Part shown: positions 49,602 to 58,639 of the stretch, piece by piece
Layout of the letters: every line of letters begins with the position of its first letter
Numbering within the stretch: the stretch's first letter is position 1
NCBI RefSeq assembly: GCF_002847285.1
Contig: NZ_CP025407.1
Span: 5,054,501-5,118,500, forward strand
Reading direction: 5' to 3'
Length of the DNA stretch: 64,000 nt
From: Streptomyces sp. CMB-StM0423
GTDB taxonomy: Bacteria; Actinomycetota; Actinomycetes; Streptomycetales; Streptomycetaceae
The notes under the pieces: model-generated
The model's input: the letters and a program-made list of their open reading frames with translations, nothing else
Database searches by the model: none
What the model was told of the DNA's origin: nothing
Made by a program: the position numbers and the translations under genes

Positions 49602-49973
49602 TCACGCGCCGATCGCGGCGTCGGTCATGTAGGCGGCGGACGCCACGGCGAGGAGCAGATACAGGCCGGGGAACGCGATGTTGTGGAAGACGCGTGCCCT
49701 GATGTGCGCGGCGACGGCCCCGGTGAAGAACAGGGTCAGGCCGACCCCGGCGGCGACCCCGAGCCACGGCACCGCCGCCAGCCCGACGACGAGCCCGGCC
49801 GCACCCGCCAGCTTCAGCGCCGCGAGGTAGGGCAGGGCGGCGGCGGGGGTGTGCACGGCGGCGGAGTTCTTCATCACGAACCCCGCCTTGGCGAAGTCGG
49901 CGACGGCGATGAACGTGTTCGCCGCGATGCACACCACCACGGCGGTGGCCGGCGCGGTCGTCTGTACGCCCAT
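49602..49973 (-). CDS. DoxX-like membrane protein
   Basis: A 123-residue protein with four TM helices: AVVVCIAANTFIAVADF, LAALKLAGAAGLVVGLAAV, LGVAAGVGLTLFFTGAVAAH and FPGLYLLLAVASAAYM. The HIRAR segment before the last helix is usual in DoxX-like proteins, which occur in oxidative-stress settings. ATG 49973 is the start. It is divergent from an ECF sigma gene (now broken); DoxX-like genes commonly sit beside ECF41-type sigma factors. Confidence 0.8.
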   Translation of the reverse strand: MGVQTTAPATAVVVCIAANTFIAVADFAKAGFVMKNSAAVHTPAAALPYLAALKLAGAAGLVVGLAAVPWLGVAAGVGLTLFFTGAVAAHIRARVFHNIAFPGLYLLLAVASAAYMTDAAIGA

Positions 49974-50067
49974 GGGCAGTGGAACTCCTCGGCTGGTGGG
50001 CTTCCGGGACGTGAGAGTGGTGGTCTCGTCCGTCCCAACGTCTCCCGCCGGGGAAAGGTGACATCCC

Positions 50068-50740
50068 GTGGTTCAGGTTGCGGAGTTCGAGGCGACCCGG
50101 CCGCAGGTGACGGCGTGGGCGTTCCGGCTGCTCGGATCCGTACACGACGCGGAAGACGCCGTGCAGACGACGTGGATCAAGGCGTCGGCCGCCGCCTCCG
50201 CGGAGCCGCGCAACCCGGCCGCCTGGCTGACGACCGTCCTCACCCGGGTCTGCCCCGACCACCTGCGCGCGCGGCGCCGCCGCCGCGAGGACCGCTGCCC
50301 GCGGACCTGATCCCGGACGGGCAACTCGCGGCGGACGAGCGCTTCCTGCAACGGAACAGGTCTCCCGCGCCCTGCTGGTCGTCCTCGACCGGCTGACCCC
50401 GCCGCAGCGCGTCGCCTACGTCCTGCACGAGCTGTCCGGCATGCCGTTCCGGGAGGCGGCGGAGACCCTCGGCACCACCGAGGCCAACGCGAAGAAACAC
50501 GCCAGCCGCGCCCGCGCCCGCATCCGGGGAACCGCGCCCGCGCCCGCATCCGCCCCCGCACCTGCAACCCCGCCCGCAACCGCGCCTGCCGGCACCGCCG
50601 TTGCCGACGCCTTCCTGGCCGCGGCCGCGGGCGGCGACCGGCCTCACCCTCACCCGCCTCCCACCCGAAACCGCGCTCGCCCTGCTACCGGCAACGCGGC
50701 AACGGCAGTTCCCCGAGGGGGCGGACGGGCCGGGCGGGTC
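50068..50740 (+). pseudogene. Decayed SigJ/ECF41-type sigma factor gene
   Basis: GTG 50068 opens an intact region 2 start (ATRPQVTAWAFRLLGSVHDAEDA, cited in parts) with VQTTWIKA, and DHLRARRRRRED, but reads into a stop at 50308. Homology resumes one base off (LPADLIPDGQ) to about 50353, then in another frame (QVSRALLVVLDRLTPPQR, FREAAETLGTTEANAKK, HASRARARIRG), and once more near 50640 (GLTLTRLPPETALALL). At least three frameshifts are therefore needed, and the SnoaL-like C-terminal extension is cut short by the convergent peptidase gene. The gene is not functional as it stands. Confidence 0.75.
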
Positions 50741-50751
50741 GGAGTCCGTTG

Positions 50752-51939
50752 TCAGGCGGGGCCGTAGAGGTCGGTGTACGAGGGGAAGACGCCGCCCGGG
50801 CCGTCGATGGATTCTGCGGTGCGGAGTGCCCTGGCCATGGCCCGGGTGAGGGTGTCCGCACCGGCCGCGAAGATCTCGTTGAGCGCGCCGGCTTCCTGGT
50901 GGACCGCGAACGCCGGGTCGGGGGTGGCGGCGTCCGGGGGCAGCAGCGGCCGGGTGCCGGTGGCCAGGGCGAACACGGTGTCGCCGTCGGAGAGCAGGTG
51001 CGCGGGGCGTACGGCACGGGCCAGGCCGTCGTGCGCGGAGCCGGCCAGCTTCTGCGCCTGCGCCTTGCCGAGGGCGGCGTCCGTGGCGACGACGGCCAGC
51101 GTCGTGTTCAGCGGCGGCCGGGCCGACGCGGCGAACCGCCGCGCGGTCTCCTCCCGGGCCGCCTCCAACCGCCGCCACGCGGCGGCATGCACCTCCGCGC
51201 CGGGCAGACCTCCCGCGCCGCCCCTGGAGCCACCCCCCGAAGAAGCCCCGGGGGGGACCCCCCGCCCCCCATCCCCACCCCTTGCTTCGCCGGGCGCCGC
51301 GGGTCCGCCCGCGGCCGCGCCGGGCAACTCCGCGTACAGCGCGCCCGTGGCCGGGTCGATGCCGGAGCCGGCGGCGTTGACGACGGCCAGCGCGGCGACC
51401 GTGGTGCCGGAGGGCAGCACCGTGCTCGCCGTGCCGACGCCGCCCTTCATCGCCCCGCACACCGCGCCCGTTCCCGCGCCGACGTTGCCCTCCGCGACCG
51501 GGGCGCCGGACGCGGAGGCCGCTGCCGCGGCGGCGGCCTCCCGGCCCATGGCGGCGTCGGGGCGGGCCCGGAAGTCGCCGCCGCGCCCCAGGTCGAACAG
51601 GGCGGCCGCCGGGACCACCGGGACCACCTGCGCCGGATCGGGCCCCACCCGGAAGCCGCGGCCCTGCTCCTCCAGCCAGGCCATCACGCCGGAGGCGGCG
51701 GCCAGCCCGTACGCACTGCCGCCCGTCAGCACCACCGCTTCCACCCGCGGCACGATGTTGCGCGGGTCGAGGGCATCGGTCTCCCGGGTGCCGGGTCCGC
51801 CCCCGCGTACGTCCACGGAGGCGACGGCGCCACCCACCGGAGCGAGCACCACCGTCGTCCCGGTCAGCCACCCGTCCCCGACCCGCGATGCATGCCCGAC
51901 CCGCAGCCCCGCCACATCCGTGATCCCGTCCACACCCAT
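50752..51939 (-). CDS. P1 family (DmpA-like) peptidase
   Basis: A 395-residue Ntn-hydrolase of the P1/S58 family. The self-cleavage/nucleophile site is PPLNTTLAVVATDA (cleavage before Thr). Other motifs are GLRVGHASRVGDGW, VVLTGGSAYGLAAASGV, EGNVGAGTGAVCGAMKGG and DTVFALATG. The family includes DmpA aminopeptidases and endotype 6-aminohexanoate oligomer hydrolases. Residues 215-255 are a Gly/Pro/Ala-rich insert before the cleavage site. ATG 51939 has AAGGTG upstream. Its 3' end meets the sigma-factor pseudogene. Confidence 0.88.
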   Translation of the reverse strand: MGVDGITDVAGLRVGHASRVGDGWLTGTTVVLAPVGGAVASVDVRGGGPGTRETDALDPRNIVPRVEAVVLTGGSAYGLAAASGVMAWLEEQGRGFRVGPDPAQVVPVVPAAALFDLGRGGDFRARPDAAMGREAAAAAAASASGAPVAEGNVGAGTGAVCGAMKGGVGTASTVLPSGTTVAALAVVNAAGSGIDPATGALYAELPGAAAGGPAAPGEARGGDGGRGVPPGASSGGGSRGGAGGLPGAEVHAAAWRRLEAAREETARRFAASARPPLNTTLAVVATDAALGKAQAQKLAGSAHDGLARAVRPAHLLSDGDTVFALATGTRPLLPPDAATPDPAFAVHQEAGALNEIFAAGADTLTRAMARALRTAESIDGPGGVFPSYTDLYGPA

Positions 51940-52166
51940 GCGACGCACCTTAATGGCCCACCCCATGGGTCTCCGGCGGCACATCCCCAGGGCCGCGCCC
52001 GGGTCACAGCACGCGTGACTGCCACCGCGCACCGACCACAGCGCGTGCCTACGCCCGTGCCCGTACCGCCCGTCCGGCGTGCGCGCCGTGTCGCCGGACG
52101 TGCCGCCCCGCTCCGCTACGCCGCCGCCCCGGCCGCCGCCGGGGGCGGCCCCGTATCCTGGGGGCT

Positions 52167-52325
52167 ATGAGCACCGAGCCCGAGAACCCGCTCGTCTTCG
52201 ACGATCCGCTGGCGCAGCCGAGCCGGGACGACACCGACGAGGGCTGGGGCGAGCGGCCCGCCGCCGAGGGGAGCGCCGCCGATCTGGCCCGCTTCCTCGA
52301 CGAGAAGCCGCCGCACCACATCTGA
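52167..52325 (+). CDS. Small acidic protein of 52 residues
   Basis: ATG 52167 lies five bases after GGGGG. The sequence MSTEPENPLVFDDPLAQP, then DDTDEGWGERP and DLARFLDEKPPHHI, is Asp/Glu-rich and ends in His-His. Codon third positions are strongly G/C, so it looks coding. A protein of this shape beside mscL is common in Streptomyces as a conserved hypothetical. Function unknown. Confidence 0.7.
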   Translation: MSTEPENPLVFDDPLAQPSRDDTDEGWGERPAAEGSAADLARFLDEKPPHHI

Positions 52326-52380
52326 CCCCGCACGGGGCCTCGGCGACGGCCCCGCCGCTTCCGGGCGGCCGCGCGCCGTG

Positions 52381-52893
52381 CTACCTCTGTGACGGCAGTG
52401 TGCCGCCGTCGCGGTTCGGCGTCGCGACGTTCCGCTGGGCCGCCAGCTCGTCGCGGATCTGCGTCAGCAGCTCGATCTCCGTGGCCTCCACGGCGGTCTC
52501 CTCCGCCGGTGCCTTCGCCGCCTGCCGCTCCCTGAGCTTGTTCATCGGCAGGATCATCGCGAAGTACACGACGGCCGCCGTCATGACGAACGTCAGCGTC
52601 GCGCTCAGCACCGGGCCCCACAGGATCGCGACGCCCTTGGTGACCTCGCCCTCCGGGCTCGTCGTGCAGACATCGCTGAAGCACGAGTGGTACTTGTCGA
52701 GGTTCTTCGAGCCGAAGATGCCGACGATGGGGTTGATGACGCCCTTGACCACGGCATTCACGATGCTCGTGAACGCCGCGCCGACGACGACGGCGACGGC
52801 GAGTTCCATCACGTTCCCGCGCATCAGGAACTGCTTGAACCCGGCGATGACGCCCTGACTGTCCGAGGTGCTCCCGGCGCCCTGCGTGCTCAA
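52381..52893 (-). CDS. mscL: Large-conductance mechanosensitive channel MscL
   Basis: A 170-residue protein: FKQFLMRGNVMELAVAVVVGAAFTSIVNAVV is the first helix region (cited from residue 16 on), with NPIVGIFG in the loop and TFVMTAAVVYFAMILPMNKL as the second helix. It opens on membrane tension to relieve turgor. The cytoplasmic tail (residues 115-170) is longer than in E. coli MscL (136 residues total). The start is TTG 52893, with GGAAGG upstream, as no ATG or GTG fits. A dyad GGATTG-TC-CAATCC at 52958-52971 lies in its promoter region. Confidence 0.92.
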   Translation of the reverse strand: MSTQGAGSTSDSQGVIAGFKQFLMRGNVMELAVAVVVGAAFTSIVNAVVKGVINPIVGIFGSKNLDKYHSCFSDVCTTSPEGEVTKGVAILWGPVLSATLTFVMTAAVVYFAMILPMNKLRERQAAKAPAEETAVEATEIELLTQIRDELAAQRNVATPNRDGGTLPSQR

Positions 52894-53007
52894 TGCCCTT
52901 CCTCGCTTCACTCTCGACGGGTCGGTCGACCCAGCAAGGTATGGCAGAGATACGGAAGGATTGTCCAATCCTCCCACTCATGCCGGTGACCAGCCGCGCA
53001 AGTGTCG

Positions 53008-53922
53008 TCATCGCAGCGTCACCGCCAGCCGTCCGCCGGCCGCCGCTCCGGCCAGCGCCGTGGCCGCGGACCGCGGCACGGACAGCACCACCAGCGCCCC
53101 GTCCTCCCACCCCGTCAACCCCGCTGCTCCGGACGGCAACTCCACCTCCGGGGTCTCCGGCAAGTCCGTTGCGTCCAGGGCCTCTTCTGGCACGTCCGGC
53201 GCCTCTATCGACTCCGGCGCCCCCATCGCTCCCCGTGTCTCCGCGGCCCCGGTCGCGTCCGCGCCCTGCTCCGCGTCCGGCGCCCCCGCCGTCCCCGGGA
53301 TCTCCGCCACGCGCGCCGCCCGTGCCACGACCCGCGCCGCGCCTCCGTCCTCGGCGTCCACGGCCAGCACGTCCACCACATCGCCCGGCGCCAGCAGGCC
53401 GGCCACCCCCGCGTCGGCGATCCGCACCGGCGCCAGCACCTCCCCGCCGCCGCTGCCGCCCCCGTCCCGCCCCGCAGCCGCCGGGCCCGTGACGTCGCCG
53501 GAAGCCTCCCGCTCCGAGTCGTCCGGTGCCGCGGCAGGCGGTGGGTCTTCCGCGTCGCTGCGCGGTCCCGCGGCCAGGGCCGCTGCCGCCATCGCGAGTA
53601 ATGCGGCCAGCAATCGCCGGCGGCTCGCCAGCGCCCGCCGCACCCGGGCCCCGCGCGCCGGGCGCAGCGGCTCGAAGTCCGGCACCCCGCCCGGCGGCGG
53701 CGCCCCGCGCGGCAACGAGCCCGGTCCCGCCGCGGACAGCGAGCCGGGTCCCGCGGCCGGCAACGAGCCCGGTCCCGCCGCGCCCGCGCCGGCCCCGCGT
53801 GAAATCACCGCCTCCGCCAGGCCGTTGCCTCCGGGCCCCGCATCGCCGTTCCGCGAGCCGGCCTCGGCGCCGGGAGAAAGAGTCAGAGAAGAGCCGGGAA
53901 GAGTACGGGCCAAGGCAGACAT
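53008..53922 (-). CDS. SAF-domain (CpaB/RcpC-like) membrane protein
   Basis: A 304-residue protein. The N-terminal 90 residues are Gly/Pro/Ala-rich with tandem AAGPGSLP repeats, then a TM helix (RRLLAALLAMAAAALAAG) and a C-terminal SAF-like domain (EVLAPVRIADAGVAGLLAPGDVVDVLAVDAEDGG is its core; positions 170-205). Such proteins help assemble Flp-type pili or act as antifreeze-like sugar-binding units; here no pilus genes are near. Long Ala/Pro/Asp-rich stretches also follow inside the domain. ATG 53922 is preferred over GTG 53934. Confidence 0.75.
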   Translation of the reverse strand: MSALARTLPGSSLTLSPGAEAGSRNGDAGPGGNGLAEAVISRGAGAGAAGPGSLPAAGPGSLSAAGPGSLPRGAPPPGGVPDFEPLRPARGARVRRALASRRRLLAALLAMAAAALAAGPRSDAEDPPPAAAPDDSEREASGDVTGPAAAGRDGGGSGGGEVLAPVRIADAGVAGLLAPGDVVDVLAVDAEDGGAARVVARAARVAEIPGTAGAPDAEQGADATGAAETRGAMGAPESIEAPDVPEEALDATDLPETPEVELPSGAAGLTGWEDGALVVLSVPRSAATALAGAAAGGRLAVTLR

Positions 53923-54085
53923 GGCGGCCACCACCTGTTCGTGACGAGTCGATCGCGTTCCGTGACGCCCCTGACTCTGCCCGATCCCCGCCCGCCCCGC
54001 TCCAGCCTGTGGATAACTCCCCAGTTGTGGATAACCCCGTCACCCGCGCCCGGGTAAACCGCCCCTGCGGCCGGGCAAACCGCCG

Positions 54086-54934
54086 CTACGGCAGTTCGAT
54101 CCCCGGGTCCATCCCGGCCAGCGCCCCCGCGCACAGGCAGTTCCGGTCCGCCGTCGCCGGCAGCCGCCCCACCGCGTCGAACAGCACGTCCCGCAGCCGA
54201 CCGACGTTCGCCGCGAAGACCTCCAGCACCTCTTCGTGCGAGACGCCCTCGCCCGTCTCGGCGCCCGCGTCCAGGTCCGTCACCAGCGTCATCGACGTGT
54301 AGCAGAGCTCCAGTTCACGCGCCAGCACCGCCTCCGGGTGCCCGGTCATCCCGACCACGGCCCACCCCTGCGCCCGGTGCCACACCGACTCCGCCCGCGT
54401 GGAGAACCGCGGCCCCTCGATGACGACCAGCGTCCCCCCGTCGACCGCCTCCCAGCCGCTCTCGTGCGCGGCCTTCAGCGCGGCTCCGCGCCCCGTGGGG
54501 CAGTAGGGGTCGGCGAGGCTCACGTGGACGACGTTCGGCGTGGCGCCGTCGGGCAGTTGCTCACCGTCGTAGTACGTCTGCGCGCGCGACTTCGTACGGT
54601 CCACCATCTGGTCCGGTACGAGCAGCGTCCCCGGCCCGTGCTCCGGCTGCAGCCCGCCCACGGCGCACGGCCCCAGCACCTGCCGTACGCCCAGGGAGCG
54701 CAATGCCCACAGGTTGGCGCGGTAGTTGATCCGGTGCGGCGGGATGTGGTGCTTGCGGCCGTGCCGGGGCAGGAACGCGACGCGCCGCCCCGCGATCTCG
54801 CCGAGGAACAGCGAGTCACTGGGCGGCCCGTACGGTGTCTCGACGGCGATCTCCGTGACGTCGTCGAGGAACGAATAGAACCCGGAGCCCCCGATGACGC
54901 CGATCTCTGCCTGTACTGCCGCTGCCTCAGCCAT
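54086..54934 (-). CDS. mtnP: S-methyl-5'-thioadenosine phosphorylase
   Basis: A 282-residue nucleoside phosphorylase: GVIGGSGFYSFL (phosphate site), FLPRHGRKHHIPPHRINYRAN, GPCAVGGLQPEHGPGTL, IEGPRFSTRAES, and GMTGHPEAVLARELELCY. It splits methylthioadenosine from polyamine or quorum-signal synthesis into adenine and a ribose phosphate. The start is ATG 54934. Its 3' end is 151 bases from the SAF gene on the same strand, and the zinc-ribbon gene lies just upstream. Confidence 0.93.
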   Translation of the reverse strand: MAEAAAVQAEIGVIGGSGFYSFLDDVTEIAVETPYGPPSDSLFLGEIAGRRVAFLPRHGRKHHIPPHRINYRANLWALRSLGVRQVLGPCAVGGLQPEHGPGTLLVPDQMVDRTKSRAQTYYDGEQLPDGATPNVVHVSLADPYCPTGRGAALKAAHESGWEAVDGGTLVVIEGPRFSTRAESVWHRAQGWAVVGMTGHPEAVLARELELCYTSMTLVTDLDAGAETGEGVSHEEVLEVFAANVGRLRDVLFDAVGRLPATADRNCLCAGALAGMDPGIELP

Positions 54935-54971
54935 GCCGCAACGATAACCGCGCGGCCCGACCCGGCGGCGC

Positions 54972-55349
54972 TCAGGCCGCGGACGTCCCGCTGGACGACT
55001 TGGAGGACGACGAGGAGGAAGGCGAGGACGTCGAGGAGGACGACGAACCCGAAGAAGAGGAGGAAGAAGACGAGGACGACGACGAAGAGGACGAAGCCGA
55101 CGACTCCGAACTCTTCTTCTCGCTCGACCCGGACCCGCCGGAACCCGAACCCCCGGATCCCGAGCCGGAACCGCTGCGGCTGTCCGTCCGGTAGAACCCG
55201 GAGCCCTTGAAGACGACGCCGACCGCGGAGAACACCTTGCGCAGCCGCCCCTGGCAGGCGGGGCACACCGTCAGCGGCTCATCGGTGAACTTCTGCACCG
55301 CTTCGAGGCCCTCGCCGCATTCGGTGCACTGGTACTGGTAGGTCGGCAC
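54972..55349 (-). CDS. FmdB-type zinc-ribbon protein with Ser-rich tail
   Basis: A 125-residue protein. MPTYQYQCTECGEGLEAVQ and VCPACQG give two CxxC knuckles (Cys8, Cys11, Cys29, Cys32). The remainder is a serine/glycine tail (SSSSSS, GSGSGG) of about 70 residues, probably disordered. The FmdB-type zinc ribbon is a short regulatory-type domain. GTG 55349 has AGGAGG upstream, and a CIRCE-like element directly precedes it. Confidence 0.9.
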   Translation of the reverse strand: MPTYQYQCTECGEGLEAVQKFTDEPLTVCPACQGRLRKVFSAVGVVFKGSGFYRTDSRSGSGSGSGGSGSGGSGSSEKKSSESSASSSSSSSSSSSSSSSGSSSSSTSSPSSSSSSKSSSGTSAA

Positions 55350-55359
55350 GTGCTTCCTC

Positions 55360-55386
55360 CTGGCACTCTCAACTGTTGAGTGCTAA
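55360..55386 (-). promoter_or_regulatory. CIRCE-like element (HrcA site)
   Basis: The forward strand reads CTGGCACTC, nine bases, GAGTGCTAA. The right half matches the CIRCE consensus (TTAGCACTC-N9-GAGTGCTAA) perfectly, the left half differs at two positions. It lies 11 bases before the FmdB-type gene start. Confidence 0.7.
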
Positions 55387-55416
55387 CGACGCTTCATCAT
55401 GCAGCATTCCCGCCCG

Positions 55417-56856
55417 TCAGTCCACCGGCGCCGGTACGGGGCGCTTGCCGCCACGGACCGTGATCACTCCGTGGCTGTCCGCAGGCCGCAGTCGGCGCCG
55501 GAGCAGCAGCAGTGTGGCGCACGCGAGCGCGGTCGCCGCCAGCGGTACGAGGAACCCGGCCCTCGCGCCCGGGCCGTCCGCCAGCCGCCCGGCCGCCGTC
55601 GTCGCCGCGGCCTGCCCCAGCGCGACGGCGCCTGTCAGCCACGTGAACGCCTCCGTACGCGCCTCCTTGGGCACCAGCGCGTCGGCCAGCGTGAAGCCCG
55701 TGATCAGCGCGGGCGCGATGCACACGCCCACCGCCAGGCCGAGCCCGCCGAGCGCCGCCGCCGACTCCAGCCCCGCGACCGCCCACAGTCCCGAGGCGGT
55801 GGCGACCAGCAGCGGGTACGCGACGAGCAGGCGCCGCTGCGCCGGGCCGCGCCAGTGGACCATGCCGATGACGACCCCGGCGAGCATGTTGCCGGCGGCG
55901 AAGACCCCGTACAGGGCCCCGCTCAGCCCGGGGCGGCCGATCGACTCGCTGAACGCCGTCAGCGACACCTGCATGCCGCCGAAGACGGCGCCGACCCCGA
56001 AGAACGCCGCGACCAGCACCGGCAGCGCCGGCGCCCGCAGCGCGGAGGCCCGCCGTCCGCGCGGCAGGCCCGTGCGGTCCGCGCGCCCCACCGGCGGCGC
56101 CGTCCGCCGCTGCGCCGCGAACAGCAGCCCGCCGGCCAGCGTCAGCACACCTTCCGCCAGCAGGCCCGCCGCCGGATGCACCCCCGTACACAGGGCCGCG
56201 GCGAGCACCGGCCCCACGACGAACGTGAACTCGTCCGTCACCGACTCGAACGCCGTCGCCGTGTGCTGCAGCGGGGTGCGCGGATGCGGACCGGTGGCGA
56301 AGAGATGCGACCAACGGGCCCGTACCATCGGCCCGATCTGGGGGATGGACGCACCCGTCGGCACCGCCGCGGCGACCAGTGCCCACCCCGGCGCACCCGC
56401 CAGCGCGAGCACGCTCAGCAGGGCCACCGCGGCGGCGTGCAGCAGCACGCTCGGGAGCAGTACCGCGCGCTGCCCGTGGCGGTCGGTGAGCTTGCCGCTG
56501 ACGGGGGCGCAGAACGCCATGGACAGACCCGCCGCGGCCGCCACCGTGCCGGCCAGGGTGTACGAGCCGGAGGTGTGCTCCACGAGCAGCACGATGCTCA
56601 TGGTCAGCATCGCGAACGGCTGCCGCGCGGCGAAGCCGGGGAGCACGAAGCTCCGCGCCCCTGGCGTCCGCAGCAACTGACGGTAGCCGGGCCGCGCACC
56701 GGGTGGACCTGGCGTACCGGAAGCCCGGCCCAGGTGCGTACCGGAGAGAGCTCCCGAAGGTGAAGGGGACGCCGAAGACGAAGGAGGTCCCGGAAGTGAA
56801 GGGGGTCCCGAAGACGAAGGGGATCCCGGAGGCGGAGGCTGAGACGGGCGCGACAC
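55417..56856 (-). CDS. MFS transporter
   Basis: A 479-residue 12-TM MFS protein: motif A-like GKLTDRHGQR, TMs with TMSIVLLVEHTSG, VLLHAAAVALLSVLALAG and GALYGVFAAGNMLAGVVIG. The N-terminal 55 residues are Pro/Ser/Gly-rich and encoded by short tandem repeats (about 56758-56850). GTG 56856 has GGAAGG eight bases upstream. Substrate unknown; no regulator is adjacent. Confidence 0.85.
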   Translation of the reverse strand: MSRPSQPPPPGSPSSSGPPSLPGPPSSSASPSPSGALSGTHLGRASGTPGPPGARPGYRQLLRTPGARSFVLPGFAARQPFAMLTMSIVLLVEHTSGSYTLAGTVAAAAGLSMAFCAPVSGKLTDRHGQRAVLLPSVLLHAAAVALLSVLALAGAPGWALVAAAVPTGASIPQIGPMVRARWSHLFATGPHPRTPLQHTATAFESVTDEFTFVVGPVLAAALCTGVHPAAGLLAEGVLTLAGGLLFAAQRRTAPPVGRADRTGLPRGRRASALRAPALPVLVAAFFGVGAVFGGMQVSLTAFSESIGRPGLSGALYGVFAAGNMLAGVVIGMVHWRGPAQRRLLVAYPLLVATASGLWAVAGLESAAALGGLGLAVGVCIAPALITGFTLADALVPKEARTEAFTWLTGAVALGQAAATTAAGRLADGPGARAGFLVPLAATALACATLLLLRRRLRPADSHGVITVRGGKRPVPAPVD

Positions 56857-56979
56857 GGCCCGGTCCTTCCTGCTGCCTGGTAGTGCCGCGCACCGAGGGC
56901 CGTCCGCTGTGCGCGCCGGTCAGGCGCGCCGGCCCTGCATCAGACAGAGACAACTGTTCGTACGAATTCCACCCCGACC

Positions 56980-58482
<1,503 letters not shown>

Positions 58483-58639
58483 CTTTCTCCCTCTCGTGTG
58501 ATCCGCCTTGACGGAGAATTTACCCGGAGTGACCGTCCGCCTGCTGCTTCGGGGGACAGCGCAGGGGCCGTTCGGAGCCCCTTGACCGGGCGCCTAAGGT
58601 TGCTCCAGCAAGTGCTCCGCTGGCTCCAGAAGGACAGGC

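Noticed and set aside
52958..52971. GGATTG-TC-CAATCC dyad as a regulator site for mscL
   Set aside because: A single copy with short arms, overlapping a likely -35; not enough to claim an operator.
55000..55194. Acidic Glu/Asp forward frame
   Set aside because: It is the antisense of the polyserine codons of the FmdB-type gene.
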